Assembly: GCF_003063505.1 (NCBI RefSeq)
Contig: NZ_NERW01000002.1
Span: 62,001-126,000 of the forward strand
Length of the DNA stretch: 64,000 nt
From: Limnohabitans sp. T6-20
GTDB taxonomy: Bacteria; Pseudomonadota; Gammaproteobacteria; Burkholderiales; Burkholderiaceae_C
Direction of reading: 5' to 3'
This document shows, one piece after another, positions 57,504 through 64,000 of the stretch. The notes beneath the pieces are model-generated. The model was not told the origin of the DNA and searched no databases. It was given only the letters and a program-made list of their open reading frames with translations. The translations under genes were made by a program, and so were the position numbers. The first letter of the stretch is position 1. Each line of letters opens with the position of its first letter.

Positions 57504-57727
57504 GCTGCGCGCGACTGGGGCACAAATGGCGTTGCCAAAACCGGCCCCTCTGCGCGAGCGATCATGAGTTCGCGCACAAAGTCGATGGGCAAATCGGGGT
57601 TGTCCAGCGCAGCCTTGCCGACCATGGCCCAGAATTCGATTTGTCCGGCAATGGTGCGCCGTTCAGCGCTGGCGTGTGCTTTGGCCTGTTCGTAAAGCGT
57701 GTCGTCGATGCGTACGGGCATGCTCAT
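57500..57727 (-). CDS. ParD-like ribbon-helix-helix antitoxin
   Basis: The protein of about 75 residues begins MSMPVRIDDTLYEQAKAHAS, a ribbon-helix-helix opening. A ParD-like helix (RTIAGQIEFWAMVGKAAL) and a C-terminal arm that would bind the toxin follow. Upstream in-frame start (57736) and downstream ATG (57721) are alternatives. It probably represses its own promoter together with the toxin. The pair lies between the PhyH gene and the M20 peptidase gene. Confidence 0.8.
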   Translation of the reverse strand: MSMPVRIDDTLYEQAKAHASAERRTIAGQIEFWAMVGKAALDNPDLPIDFVRELMIARAEGPVLATPFVPQSRAA

Positions 57728-57836
57728 GAGATTCACCTTGAAGTTGATTGCTACAAATGTAGCATTACAAGGATTCCCAGGTCAAGCGCCGAGAACCGCC
57801 GTTGCAGACGGTCTCAGCGCATCGACCATCAGCCGT

Positions 57837-59090
57837 TCAGCCCAGCAAATCCAGCAACGTGCGTGCCACCACCTTGGTGGCCCGGCGCAGGTCTTCCAGT
57901 TGCACATGCTCGTCGGCGCGTTTGGCGTTGGACTCGCGCACGGTGCGCGGCCCTGCGCCGTAGATCACGCCGGGGATGCCGCGCTCAACGTACAGCCGCA
58001 CGTCGGTGTAGAGCGGGGTGCCCAGGGCGGGGATGGGCTCACCAAAGACCTGGCCGCCGTGCTTCTGGATGGCGTCGACCAGCGGCTGGTTGCCGGGCAG
58101 GGGTTTCATGGCGTTGGCCAGCAGCATGCGGCGAACGTCCACTTGCAGACCGTTGCCGCCGCGTGGGGGCTTGAAGCTGGCGGCCGCGTCGGCAATGGTC
58201 TGGCGAATGCTGGCTTCGACTTCGGCCGGGTTCTCTTCGGGGATCATGCGGCGGTCGAGTTTGAAGCTGACTTTGCCGGGCACCACGTTGGTGTTGGTGC
58301 CGCCCGAGATCAGGCCCACGTTCAAGTAAGGGTGGGTGATGCCTTCGACCTTGGACGTGACCTTCAGGTATTGCGTGTTGAGGGCGTGCAGCGCGTTCAG
58401 GATGTGCACCGCGCCTTGCAGCGCGTCGGTGCCGCTGTCCGGGATGGCTGCGTGCGCCATCTCGCCTTGCACCGTGACTTCCATTTGCAGGCAGCCGTTG
58501 TGCGCGGTGACGACCTGGTAGCTGAAGCCTGCAGCGATCATCAGGTCAGGTTTCGTCAGGCCCTTGGCCAGCAGCCAGCCGGGGCCCATTTCGCCGCCAA
58601 ACTCTTCGTCGTAGGTGAAGTGCAGTTCCACGCCGCCCTTCAATGGGGCGTTGAGCGATTCCAGCGCGCGGGTGGCAAAGGTGAAGGTTGAAAAGTCGCA
58701 CTTGCTCACGGCAGTGGCGCGGCCGTACATCGCGCCGTTGTGGATTTCGCCGCCATAGGGCGGGTGGGTCCAGCCTTCGCCGGGCGGCACCACGTCGCCG
58801 TGGGCGTTCAGGGCAATGGTTTTGCCCTCGCCATATTTGCGGCGCACGATCAGGTTGGTGATGGACTCCAGACCATAGGCCTTCACGTCAGCCTCGGGTA
58901 CGGTGTGCTTTTCGGCCACAAAGCCCATGGGGGCCAGCAGCTCGGCGGTGCGCTCGGCGTGGGGCGCGTTGTTGCCGGGCGGGGTGTCGGTGGGCACCTG
59001 CACTAGGGCTTGCAAGAACTTGACCTGCTCGTCAAAGTGCGCGTCGATCCAGGCGTCGAGTTGTGCGTATTGTTGTGGGGTGGCGGTCAT
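57837..59090 (-). CDS. M20-family metallo-amidohydrolase/peptidase
   Basis: The 417-residue protein shows M20 motifs: ALNAHGDVVPPGEGW (metal His and Asp), TYDEEFGGEMGPGWL (catalytic and metal Glu residues) and a dimerisation domain with QGEMAHAAIPDSGTDAL. It resembles ArgE/DapE/CPG2-type enzymes. Its ATG overlaps the uraD-allC fusion stop by 4 bp, so it belongs to the allantoin operon. It may act on a carbamoylated or formylated product such as ureidoglycolate or an N-carbamoyl amino acid, but that is inferred from position. Confidence 0.85.
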   Translation of the reverse strand: MTATPQQYAQLDAWIDAHFDEQVKFLQALVQVPTDTPPGNNAPHAERTAELLAPMGFVAEKHTVPEADVKAYGLESITNLIVRRKYGEGKTIALNAHGDVVPPGEGWTHPPYGGEIHNGAMYGRATAVSKCDFSTFTFATRALESLNAPLKGGVELHFTYDEEFGGEMGPGWLLAKGLTKPDLMIAAGFSYQVVTAHNGCLQMEVTVQGEMAHAAIPDSGTDALQGAVHILNALHALNTQYLKVTSKVEGITHPYLNVGLISGGTNTNVVPGKVSFKLDRRMIPEENPAEVEASIRQTIADAAASFKPPRGGNGLQVDVRRMLLANAMKPLPGNQPLVDAIQKHGGQVFGEPIPALGTPLYTDVRLYVERGIPGVIYGAGPRTVRESNAKRADEHVQLEDLRRATKVVARTLLDLLG

Positions 59091-60862
59091 GCGGTCTCCG
59101 TCGCAAGTTGGTTCAAAACATGGGTGAAGGCGTCGACACACAGTTGCATGTCGTCGCTGGTGGTGGATTCGAGCGGGTTGTGGCTAATGCCCGCGTTTTC
59201 GCCGCGCACAAACAGCATGGCTTGCGGCATGACTTCGTGCAGCTTCATCGCGTCGTGGCCAGCGCCACTGGGCAGCTTGAACAGCGGCACGCCCAGGGCG
59301 CTCACGGCGCGTTCCCAGCGGGCTTGCCATTCGGGGGCGCTGGGGGCGGCGGCGGCGCTCATGGTCAGCTCGGCTTTGACGCGCACGCCACGGCGCTCGG
59401 CAATCTGGTCCAGTTGCGCCATCACATCGGCCACCAGCGCGTCGCGCTGCGCATCGGTGGGGGCGCGCATGTCCAGGCTGAACAGGCAGCGGCCGGGCAC
59501 CACATTGATGGAGCCGTTGGGCACTTGCAGCTGGCCAATCGTCGCGACCGAGTCGCCGTCTTTCGCGGCGCGTTGCTCCATGTAAAGCGCGAGTTCCGCC
59601 ACGGCGCAGGCCGCGTCGCGGCGGCGGTCCATGGGGGTGGTGCCCGCGTGGCTGGCGGTGCCGATGACCTCGCACAGGTAGCGCACGCTGCCATTGATGG
59701 AGGTGACCACGCCCAGCGGGATGTTCACTTCATTGAGCACCGGGCCTTGCTCGATGTGCACCTCGACAAAGCCCAGGTACTGCGCCGGGTCGCGCTGGAT
59801 TTTGGGGATGTCGTCGATGCACAGGCCCGCGTGCTGCATGGCGGCGCGCATGGTGATGCCGTCGGCGTCTTGCTGGTCCAACCAAGCGGGGTTGAACTGG
59901 CCAATGAGCGCGCCCGAGCCGAGGAAGGTGGCTTTGTAGCGCTGGCCTTCTTCTTCGGCAAAGGCCACGATCTCGATGCCGAAGGGCAGGCGTTTTTTCT
60001 GTTTGTTCAGCTCGCTCACGCAAGCCATGGGCACGAAGATGCCCAGGCGGCCGTCGTACTTGCCGCCGTTGCGCACGGTGTCGTAGTGCGATCCGGTGAG
60101 CAGGTATTTGCCACCTGCAGTGGCCGGGTGGTAGCGGCCCACCACATTGCCCACGGCGTCGGTGTAGACCTCGTCAAAGCCGCAGTCGCGCATGTTTTGC
60201 GTGATGCGTTGGGCGCAGGCGCGGTGCGCGTCGGTCAGGTACGTGACGGTGAGCTGGTCCAGTTCGGCAAAGCCGGGGTCCGAGTGTTGTGCCAGCTTTT
60301 CTTGCCAGTCCCAGACCTGGTGACCCAGTGTCGGCTCCACGCCAAACTTGTCGTTCAGGCGGATCTCGACGATGCGGTGGATGTTGCGCAGGCACTCTTG
60401 CAATTCAAAGTCCGGGTGGCCGTGCAGGCGGCGCTCAAACGCGTCGATGATCTGCTGCTTGTTCAGGCCCACGCCACGCGGCCCGCGCACGGCCAGGATG
60501 AAGGGCCAGCCGAACTTGGCGTTGTAGTCGGCGTTGAGCTTTTGGATCCTGGCGAACTCTTCGGGCGTGCAGTCGGTCAGGCCCGCCTTGGTTTGTTCGT
60601 TGGTGGATTCGGCCGTCAGCGTTTTGCTGACCATGGCTTTGCCCGCCAGCTCGGGGTGAGCGCGGATCAGGCCCAGCTGCGCGTCGCGCCCGGCGTGCGC
60701 CAGCACCTCGCACATGGCGTGCTTGAGGTGGGCCAGCGATCTGAAGGGCCGTTCGTTCAGCGCTTGCTCGGCGATCCAGGGCGAATGCTCGTACAGGCCG
60801 TCGAGCATCTGCGCTGCGTCTTCGCGGCTGGCGCTGTTAAGTTGTTCAAGTGTCAAGGGCAT
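59087..60862 (-). CDS. Fused OHCU decarboxylase (UraD) - allantoate amidohydrolase
   Basis: The protein of about 591 residues has two enzymes. Residues ~1-165 match UraD: FRSLAHLKHAMCEVLAHAG, IRAHPELAGK and FGWPFILAVRG. This part converts OHCU to S-allantoin. From ~185 on is an M20-type allantoate amidohydrolase/AllC-like domain: GSHYDTVRNGGKYDGRLG, FAEEEGQRYKATFLGS, GTASHAGTTPMDRRRDA and LPSGAGHDAM. This part splits allantoate to ureidoglycine, CO2 and ammonia. The enzymes flank allantoinase (PuuE, next gene) in the pathway. No frameshift or stop separates the halves. Confidence 0.92.
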   Translation of the reverse strand: MPLTLEQLNSASREDAAQMLDGLYEHSPWIAEQALNERPFRSLAHLKHAMCEVLAHAGRDAQLGLIRAHPELAGKAMVSKTLTAESTNEQTKAGLTDCTPEEFARIQKLNADYNAKFGWPFILAVRGPRGVGLNKQQIIDAFERRLHGHPDFELQECLRNIHRIVEIRLNDKFGVEPTLGHQVWDWQEKLAQHSDPGFAELDQLTVTYLTDAHRACAQRITQNMRDCGFDEVYTDAVGNVVGRYHPATAGGKYLLTGSHYDTVRNGGKYDGRLGIFVPMACVSELNKQKKRLPFGIEIVAFAEEEGQRYKATFLGSGALIGQFNPAWLDQQDADGITMRAAMQHAGLCIDDIPKIQRDPAQYLGFVEVHIEQGPVLNEVNIPLGVVTSINGSVRYLCEVIGTASHAGTTPMDRRRDAACAVAELALYMEQRAAKDGDSVATIGQLQVPNGSINVVPGRCLFSLDMRAPTDAQRDALVADVMAQLDQIAERRGVRVKAELTMSAAAAPSAPEWQARWERAVSALGVPLFKLPSGAGHDAMKLHEVMPQAMLFVRGENAGISHNPLESTTSDDMQLCVDAFTHVLNQLATETA

Positions 60863-60893
60863 GGTGTCCTCTGCGGTTGAAATCGTGTCTTGT

Positions 60894-60958
60894 GTGGGAG
60901 GCTGCCCCCGCGGCCGAATGTTCAAGGTGGGTATTCGGCCGCAGGGGCGACCTCCCAC
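60894..60958. repeat. REP-like palindromic element upstream of the uraD-allC gene
   Basis: Two inverted 26-bp arms (60894-60919 and 60933-60958) differ at three positions. They start GTGGGAGGCTGCCCC and end CGGCCGAAT. It is a second copy of the family seen at 47391-47463. It fills the gap between the puuE stop and the uraD-allC ATG, so an RNA hairpin sits within the operon mRNA. Confidence 0.78.
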
Positions 60959-60961
60959 GGG

Positions 60962-61912
60962 TCATCCGGCGTAAGGGTGTGTGGCTTTCCAGTGCCGTGC
61001 AATGTCGATGCGCCGCGCCACCCACACCTTGTCGTGCGACTGGATGTGGTCCAGAAAGCGTTGCAGCGCGGTGATGCGGCCAGGGCGCCCGAGCAGGCGG
61101 CAGTGCATGCCGATGCTCATCATCTTGGGGGCGTTGTCGCCATTCGGATCACCCTCTGCATACAGCGCGTCAAAGGTGTCCTTCATGTACTGAAAGAACG
61201 GATCGGCGTGCGAATAGCCCTGCGGCAGCGCAAAGCGCATGTCGTTGCAGTCCAGGGTGTAGGGCACGATGAGTTGCGGCACATCGGTGCCGTCACTTTT
61301 GCGCACTTTCATCCAGAACGGCAGGTCGTCGCCGTAGTAGTCGCTGTCGTATTCAAAGCCACCCAAGTCGGCCACCAGGCGGCGTGTGTTGGGGCTGTCG
61401 CGCCCGGTGTACCAGCCCAAGGGGCTTTCGCCCGTTAGCTTTTGAATGATCTCCATCGCCTCGGCCATGTGGGCGCGTTCGGTGGCTTCGTCGATGTTTT
61501 GGTAGTGGATCCATTTCAGGCCGTGGCAGGCGATGTCGTAACCCAGCTCCTGGAAGGCGGCGGTCAACTCGGGGTGCTTTTGCAGCGCGGTGGCCACGCC
61601 AAACACGGTGAGTGGCAGGCCGCGCTTTTCAAACTCGCGCAGGATGCGCCACACCCCCGCACGCGAGCCGTATTCGTAAATGCCTTCCATGCTGATGTGC
61701 CGCTCGGGGAAGGACGCGGGGTTGAACATTTCAGACAAGAACTGCTCAGAGCCCGCATCGCCGTGCAGCACCGAGTTTTCGCCGCCTTCTTCGTAGTTCA
61801 GCACAAACTGCACCGCCACGCGTGCGCCGCCGGGCCATTGGGCGTGGGGCACCTGGCGGCCGTAGCCTTTCAGGTCGCGGGGGTAGGGGCGGGTGCTGTC
61901 GTAGGTGCTCAT
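60962..61912 (-). CDS. puuE: Allantoinase, polysaccharide-deacetylase-like (PuuE)
   Basis: The 316-residue protein begins MSTYDSTRPYPRDLKGYGRQ, highly typical of PuuE. It has VQFVLNYEEGGENSVLHGD, YEYGSRAGVWRILREFEKRG, DIACHGLKWIHYQ and the C-terminal MMSIGMHCRLLGRPGRI. PuuE opens the allantoin ring to allantoate without the metal site of classic AllB. It lies 19 bp after the GntR gene and before the uraD-allC fusion. Confidence 0.95.
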   Translation of the reverse strand: MSTYDSTRPYPRDLKGYGRQVPHAQWPGGARVAVQFVLNYEEGGENSVLHGDAGSEQFLSEMFNPASFPERHISMEGIYEYGSRAGVWRILREFEKRGLPLTVFGVATALQKHPELTAAFQELGYDIACHGLKWIHYQNIDEATERAHMAEAMEIIQKLTGESPLGWYTGRDSPNTRRLVADLGGFEYDSDYYGDDLPFWMKVRKSDGTDVPQLIVPYTLDCNDMRFALPQGYSHADPFFQYMKDTFDALYAEGDPNGDNAPKMMSIGMHCRLLGRPGRITALQRFLDHIQSHDKVWVARRIDIARHWKATHPYAG

Positions 61913-61931
61913 GTGAGTCGATGAAAGGGGT

Positions 61932-62597
61932 TCAGGCCAGGGCCAGGGAAATGTCGTGGGTGGGGACTTTACGGTCGAAGGTCAGGCTGGCTTCGACGTG
62001 CAGCAGGTGCTCGTGCATCAGCTGCACGGCTTTGTCCGAGTCTTTGGCTTCAAGCGCGGCCACGATGGCCACATGCTCGTCGGTCGAATGCTCGGCCTCG
62101 TTGCGCGACTGGTACATCAGCGTGATCAAGGCGCAGCGCGAGATCAGCTCACCCAGCACCTGGGCCAGCACATCGTTGTGCATCAGCTCGGCCATGCGCA
62201 CATGAAAGTCGCCCAGCAGCTCGGTGCGACCCGTCACGTCGCCCTGGGTCACGGCTTCGCGTTCTTGCTTGATATGCTCTTTCAGCGCAGTGATTTGTTC
62301 AGGCGTGACCTGCTGCACAAAAGCGCGGGTCATTTCGGCCTCCAGCATGCGGCGCACAGCAAACACCTGCTGGGCTTCTTCCACTGAAGGTGCGGCTACA
62401 AACGCGCCACGTGCGGGCTCCAGCCGGATCAGGCGGTTTTGCGACAGCTGAAACAGCGCCTGCCTGACCAATGTGCGCGAGACGCCAAAGTGATCGGCCA
62501 GCTTTTGCTCGGCCAGTTTGGAGCCGGGCAACAAACGGTGCTCCACGATCGCCCGGGTCAGCGATTCGACAATGTGGTGCGTGGTGGAAGTTTCCAT
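61932..62597 (-). CDS. GntR-family (FadR/FCD-type) transcriptional regulator
   Basis: The 221-residue protein has an N-terminal winged helix (GSKLAEQKLADHFGVSRTLVR and QALFQLSQNRLIRLEPARGAFV). A C-terminal helical FCD ligand domain carries metal-type residues (FHVRMAELMHNDVLAQVL, STDEHVAIVAALEAKD, LMHEHLLHVE). It is first in the puuE operon and divergent from uraH, with a TGTATACA palindrome in between. It probably senses a purine or allantoin intermediate. Confidence 0.92.
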   Translation of the reverse strand: METSTTHHIVESLTRAIVEHRLLPGSKLAEQKLADHFGVSRTLVRQALFQLSQNRLIRLEPARGAFVAAPSVEEAQQVFAVRRMLEAEMTRAFVQQVTPEQITALKEHIKQEREAVTQGDVTGRTELLGDFHVRMAELMHNDVLAQVLGELISRCALITLMYQSRNEAEHSTDEHVAIVAALEAKDSDKAVQLMHEHLLHVEASLTFDRKVPTHDISLALA

Positions 62598-62675
62598 GTC
62601 TCGCGGTCCCTTTTGCGGGTGTTTTTCAGTTGTTTTTGTACCTGTGGCGCAAATGATAGCCACTAAATGCAAAAT

Positions 62676-62683
62676 TGTATACA
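62676..62683. promoter_or_regulatory. Candidate GntR operator in the GntR-uraH divergent region
   Basis: A perfect TGTATACA palindrome, preceded by AAAAT, lies 79 bp from the GntR ATG and 68 bp from the uraH ATG. It is identical to the palindrome upstream of the purine permease (56207-56214). A second palindrome, CCGGTCGACCGG, abuts it at 62686-62697. Confidence 0.6.
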
Positions 62684-62750
62684 CTCCGGTCGACCGGATT
62701 GGGCCGTGCCCAATGACCTTTCCAAAACCAGTCAAAGAAGCGAGCAAAAC

Positions 62751-63104
62751 ATGGGATTGAGCACACACGTTCTGGACACAATGCACGGCTGCCCCGCTGC
62801 GGGCATGCAGGTTGCGCTGTACACCACGCAAGGCGAGCAGGCCACCTTGGTCAAAAGCTTCACCCTCAACCACGATGGGCGCAACCCCGACGGCATGCTC
62901 TATGACCACGCCAGCCTGCGCAAAGGCACCTACCGCCTGGTGTTTGATGTGGCGGGTTACTTCAAGGCCAAGGGCGTGGAGCTGCCCGAACCCAACTTTT
63001 TGAACAAAGTGAGTCTGGACTTCGGCGTGGCCCACGAAGACCAGCACTACCACGTGCCGCTCTTGGCCAGCCCCTGGAGCTACTCCACCTACCGTGGTTC
63101 CTGA
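62751..63104 (+). CDS. uraH: 5-Hydroxyisourate hydrolase
   Basis: The 117-residue transthyretin-like protein starts MGLSTHVLDTMHGCPAAGMQ with the active-site His. It has the Arg-containing DGRNPDGML segment and ends SYSTYRGS, the diagnostic C-terminal tetrapeptide Y-R-G-S. It hydrolyses 5-hydroxyisourate to OHCU, the substrate of the UraD domain encoded on the other side of the GntR gene. No signal peptide is present. Confidence 0.97.
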   Translation: MGLSTHVLDTMHGCPAAGMQVALYTTQGEQATLVKSFTLNHDGRNPDGMLYDHASLRKGTYRLVFDVAGYFKAKGVELPEPNFLNKVSLDFGVAHEDQHYHVPLLASPWSYSTYRGS

Positions 63105-63108
63105 AACA

Positions 63109-63155
63109 ATCGGGATCTGACCCCAATTAATTTAATTGGGGTCAGATCCCGATTA
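63109..63155. repeat. Perfect palindrome between uraH and xdhA
   Basis: Two perfect 23-bp arms (63109-63131, 63133-63155) flank a single T. Each arm contains GGGATCTGACCCCAATTAA. This wording resembles dispersed GGGGTCAGATCCC-type palindromes that I recall from many proteobacterial genomes. It lies 4 bp after the uraH stop and can act as a terminator-like hairpin. Confidence 0.82.
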
Positions 63156-63235
63156 ATCCGTCAAAAAGCCTGCCCGCCAAGGCCCTGGGTCTTTAAAATC
63201 AGCGCCTTACCGTTTATTTATCCCCCCACCGCACC

Positions 63236-64000
63236 ATGACCCAAGTCACCAACACCGTGCGCTTTGTGCTCGACGGCCAAATTGTCGAAGCCCAGGGCGA
63301 ACGCCGCACCACCACTGTTCTCGACTACCTGCGCGAACAACTCCACCGCACCGGCTCCAAAGAGGGCTGCGCCGAAGGCGATTGCGGCGCTTGTGTGGTG
63401 ATGGTGGGTGAGCTCAACGCCGCAGGCACGGGGGTGGACTATGTGGCTACCAACGCCTGCATTCAGTTGCTGCCGTCGCTGGATGGCAAATCGGTCAAGA
63501 CCATCGAGAGCCTGAAAAAAGCCGATGGCACCATGCACCCGGTGCAAGAAGAAATGGTCAAGTGCCATGGCTCGCAGTGCGGCTTTTGCACCCCTGGCAT
63601 CGTGATGAGCTTGGTGAACCTGGTGCAGGTCTTGCCCATGCCCAACCGCCAGCAGATCACCGATTCGCTCAGCGGCAACCTGTGCCGTTGCACCGGCTAC
63701 AAGCCAATCATCGAGTCGGCCACCAAGGCCTGCGCCAAGCCCGAAGCGCTCAAGATTGACGACAGCGCCGATGTGCCTTTGCTGAAAGAAATCAAACGCG
63801 CCAGCGTGCCCACCCTGAGCCTGGACGGCGACATCATCGTGCAGCCCGTGGTGCGTACCAAAAAGGGCAACGAGTTCGTCTCGCCCGCTACGGTGGCCGA
63901 AGTGGCCGACTACCTGCTCAAGAACCCCACCACCACGCTGCTGGCGGGCAGTACCGAAATCGGTTTGCAGGTGAACAAGCAGTTCGCACGCCCTGACCAC
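63236..64000 (+). CDS. xdhA: Xanthine dehydrogenase small subunit (XdhA), truncated by window end
   Basis: 255 codons are present with no stop before the window edge. The N-terminus has the plant-type 2Fe-2S cluster motif GSKEGCAEGDCGACVVMVG and the second cluster motif CHGSQCGFCTPGIVMS followed by GNLCRCTGYKPI. The FAD-binding domain starts near residue 205 (EFVSPATVAEVADYLLKNP, LLAGSTEIGLQVNKQ). XdhA oxidises hypoxanthine and xanthine to urate with XdhB and XdhC, expected downstream. The missing step between urate and 5-hydroxyisourate is not encoded in the window. Confidence 0.96.
   Translation, partial: MTQVTNTVRFVLDGQIVEAQGERRTTTVLDYLREQLHRTGSKEGCAEGDCGACVVMVGELNAAGTGVDYVATNACIQLLPSLDGKSVKTIESLKKADGTMHPVQEEMVKCHGSQCGFCTPGIVMSLVNLVQVLPMPNRQQITDSLSGNLCRCTGYKPIIESATKACAKPEALKIDDSADVPLLKEIKRASVPTLSLDGDIIVQPVVRTKKGNEFVSPATVAEVADYLLKNPTTTLLAGSTEIGLQVNKQFARPDH

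Noticed and set aside
59063..60880. A 605-codon open frame on the + strand opposite the uraD-allC fusion
   Set aside because: Ala/Val/Gly/His-rich shadow of a GC-rich gene; no start context and no motif.

Overview
The window is a high-GC chromosomal segment that reads as a betaproteobacterium of the Burkholderiales, most likely Comamonadaceae (a Limnohabitans/Rhodoferax-type freshwater relative). This rests on gene order (pth-rplY-prs-tRNA-Gln-ispE-lolB; nadK back-to-back with hrcA; yicC-gmk-rpoZ-spoT facing greB; urease and urea-transporter genes arranged divergently) and on protein wording recognised by eye. No database search was run. Nearly all sequence is coding, and the long open frames opposite real genes are GC-driven shadows.

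Region 1 (1-14.4 kb) is housekeeping: a cut-off Sua5/YciO gene, an EamA transporter, a PHP phosphatase, a YfhL-type ferredoxin, pth, rplY, prs, tRNA-Gln, ispE, lolB, a TPR protein, mutM-mutY, rapZ, recN, nadK and hrcA.

Region 2 (14.4-18.8 kb) is the most unusual part. A CAT-anticodon tRNA gene is split directly after its anticodon by a 207-nt group I intron whose core closely resembles the Azoarcus tRNA-Ile(CAU) intron as I remember it. An AT-rich islet follows, with an exported amidohydrolase and two tandem exported serine hydrolases. A degenerate second copy of the tRNA 3' end lies 1.47 kb downstream of the tRNA and looks like an old attachment site.

Region 3 (18.9-27.6 kb) has a K+-channel-like protein with two voltage-sensor domains but one pore, followed by a one-TM partner, a P1-family peptidase, and a divergent five-gene oligopeptide-type ABC transporter operon.

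Region 4 (27.6-37.4 kb) is housekeeping again: tRNA-Arg, greB, spoT, rpoZ, gmk, yicC, rph, rdgB, hemW, a membrane protein with a winged-helix regulator, a Gfo/Idh/MocA oxidoreductase and tRNA-Ser.

Region 5 (37.5-64 kb) is a nitrogen-scavenging block. Urease genes ureABCEFG (plus a small exported peptide gene) diverge from the urea ABC transporter urtABCDE. The gap between them carries two opposed sigma-54 promoter matches. ureD is displaced to the end of a nitrate/taurine-type ABC transporter operon that has its own sigma-54-like promoter. After maeB come an NCS2 xanthine/urate-type permease, a PhyH-like dioxygenase, a small toxin-antitoxin pair, an M20 amidohydrolase, a uraD-allantoate amidohydrolase fusion, puuE, a GntR regulator, uraH and the start of xdhA. 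Together these can oxidise purines, open the ring through 5-hydroxyisourate, OHCU, allantoin and allantoate, and then hydrolyse imported or released urea to ammonia. A perfect 8-bp palindrome (TGTATACA) occurs both upstream of the permease and in the GntR-uraH divergent promoter region and is a candidate shared operator. Several REP-like palindromes are scattered through region 5.
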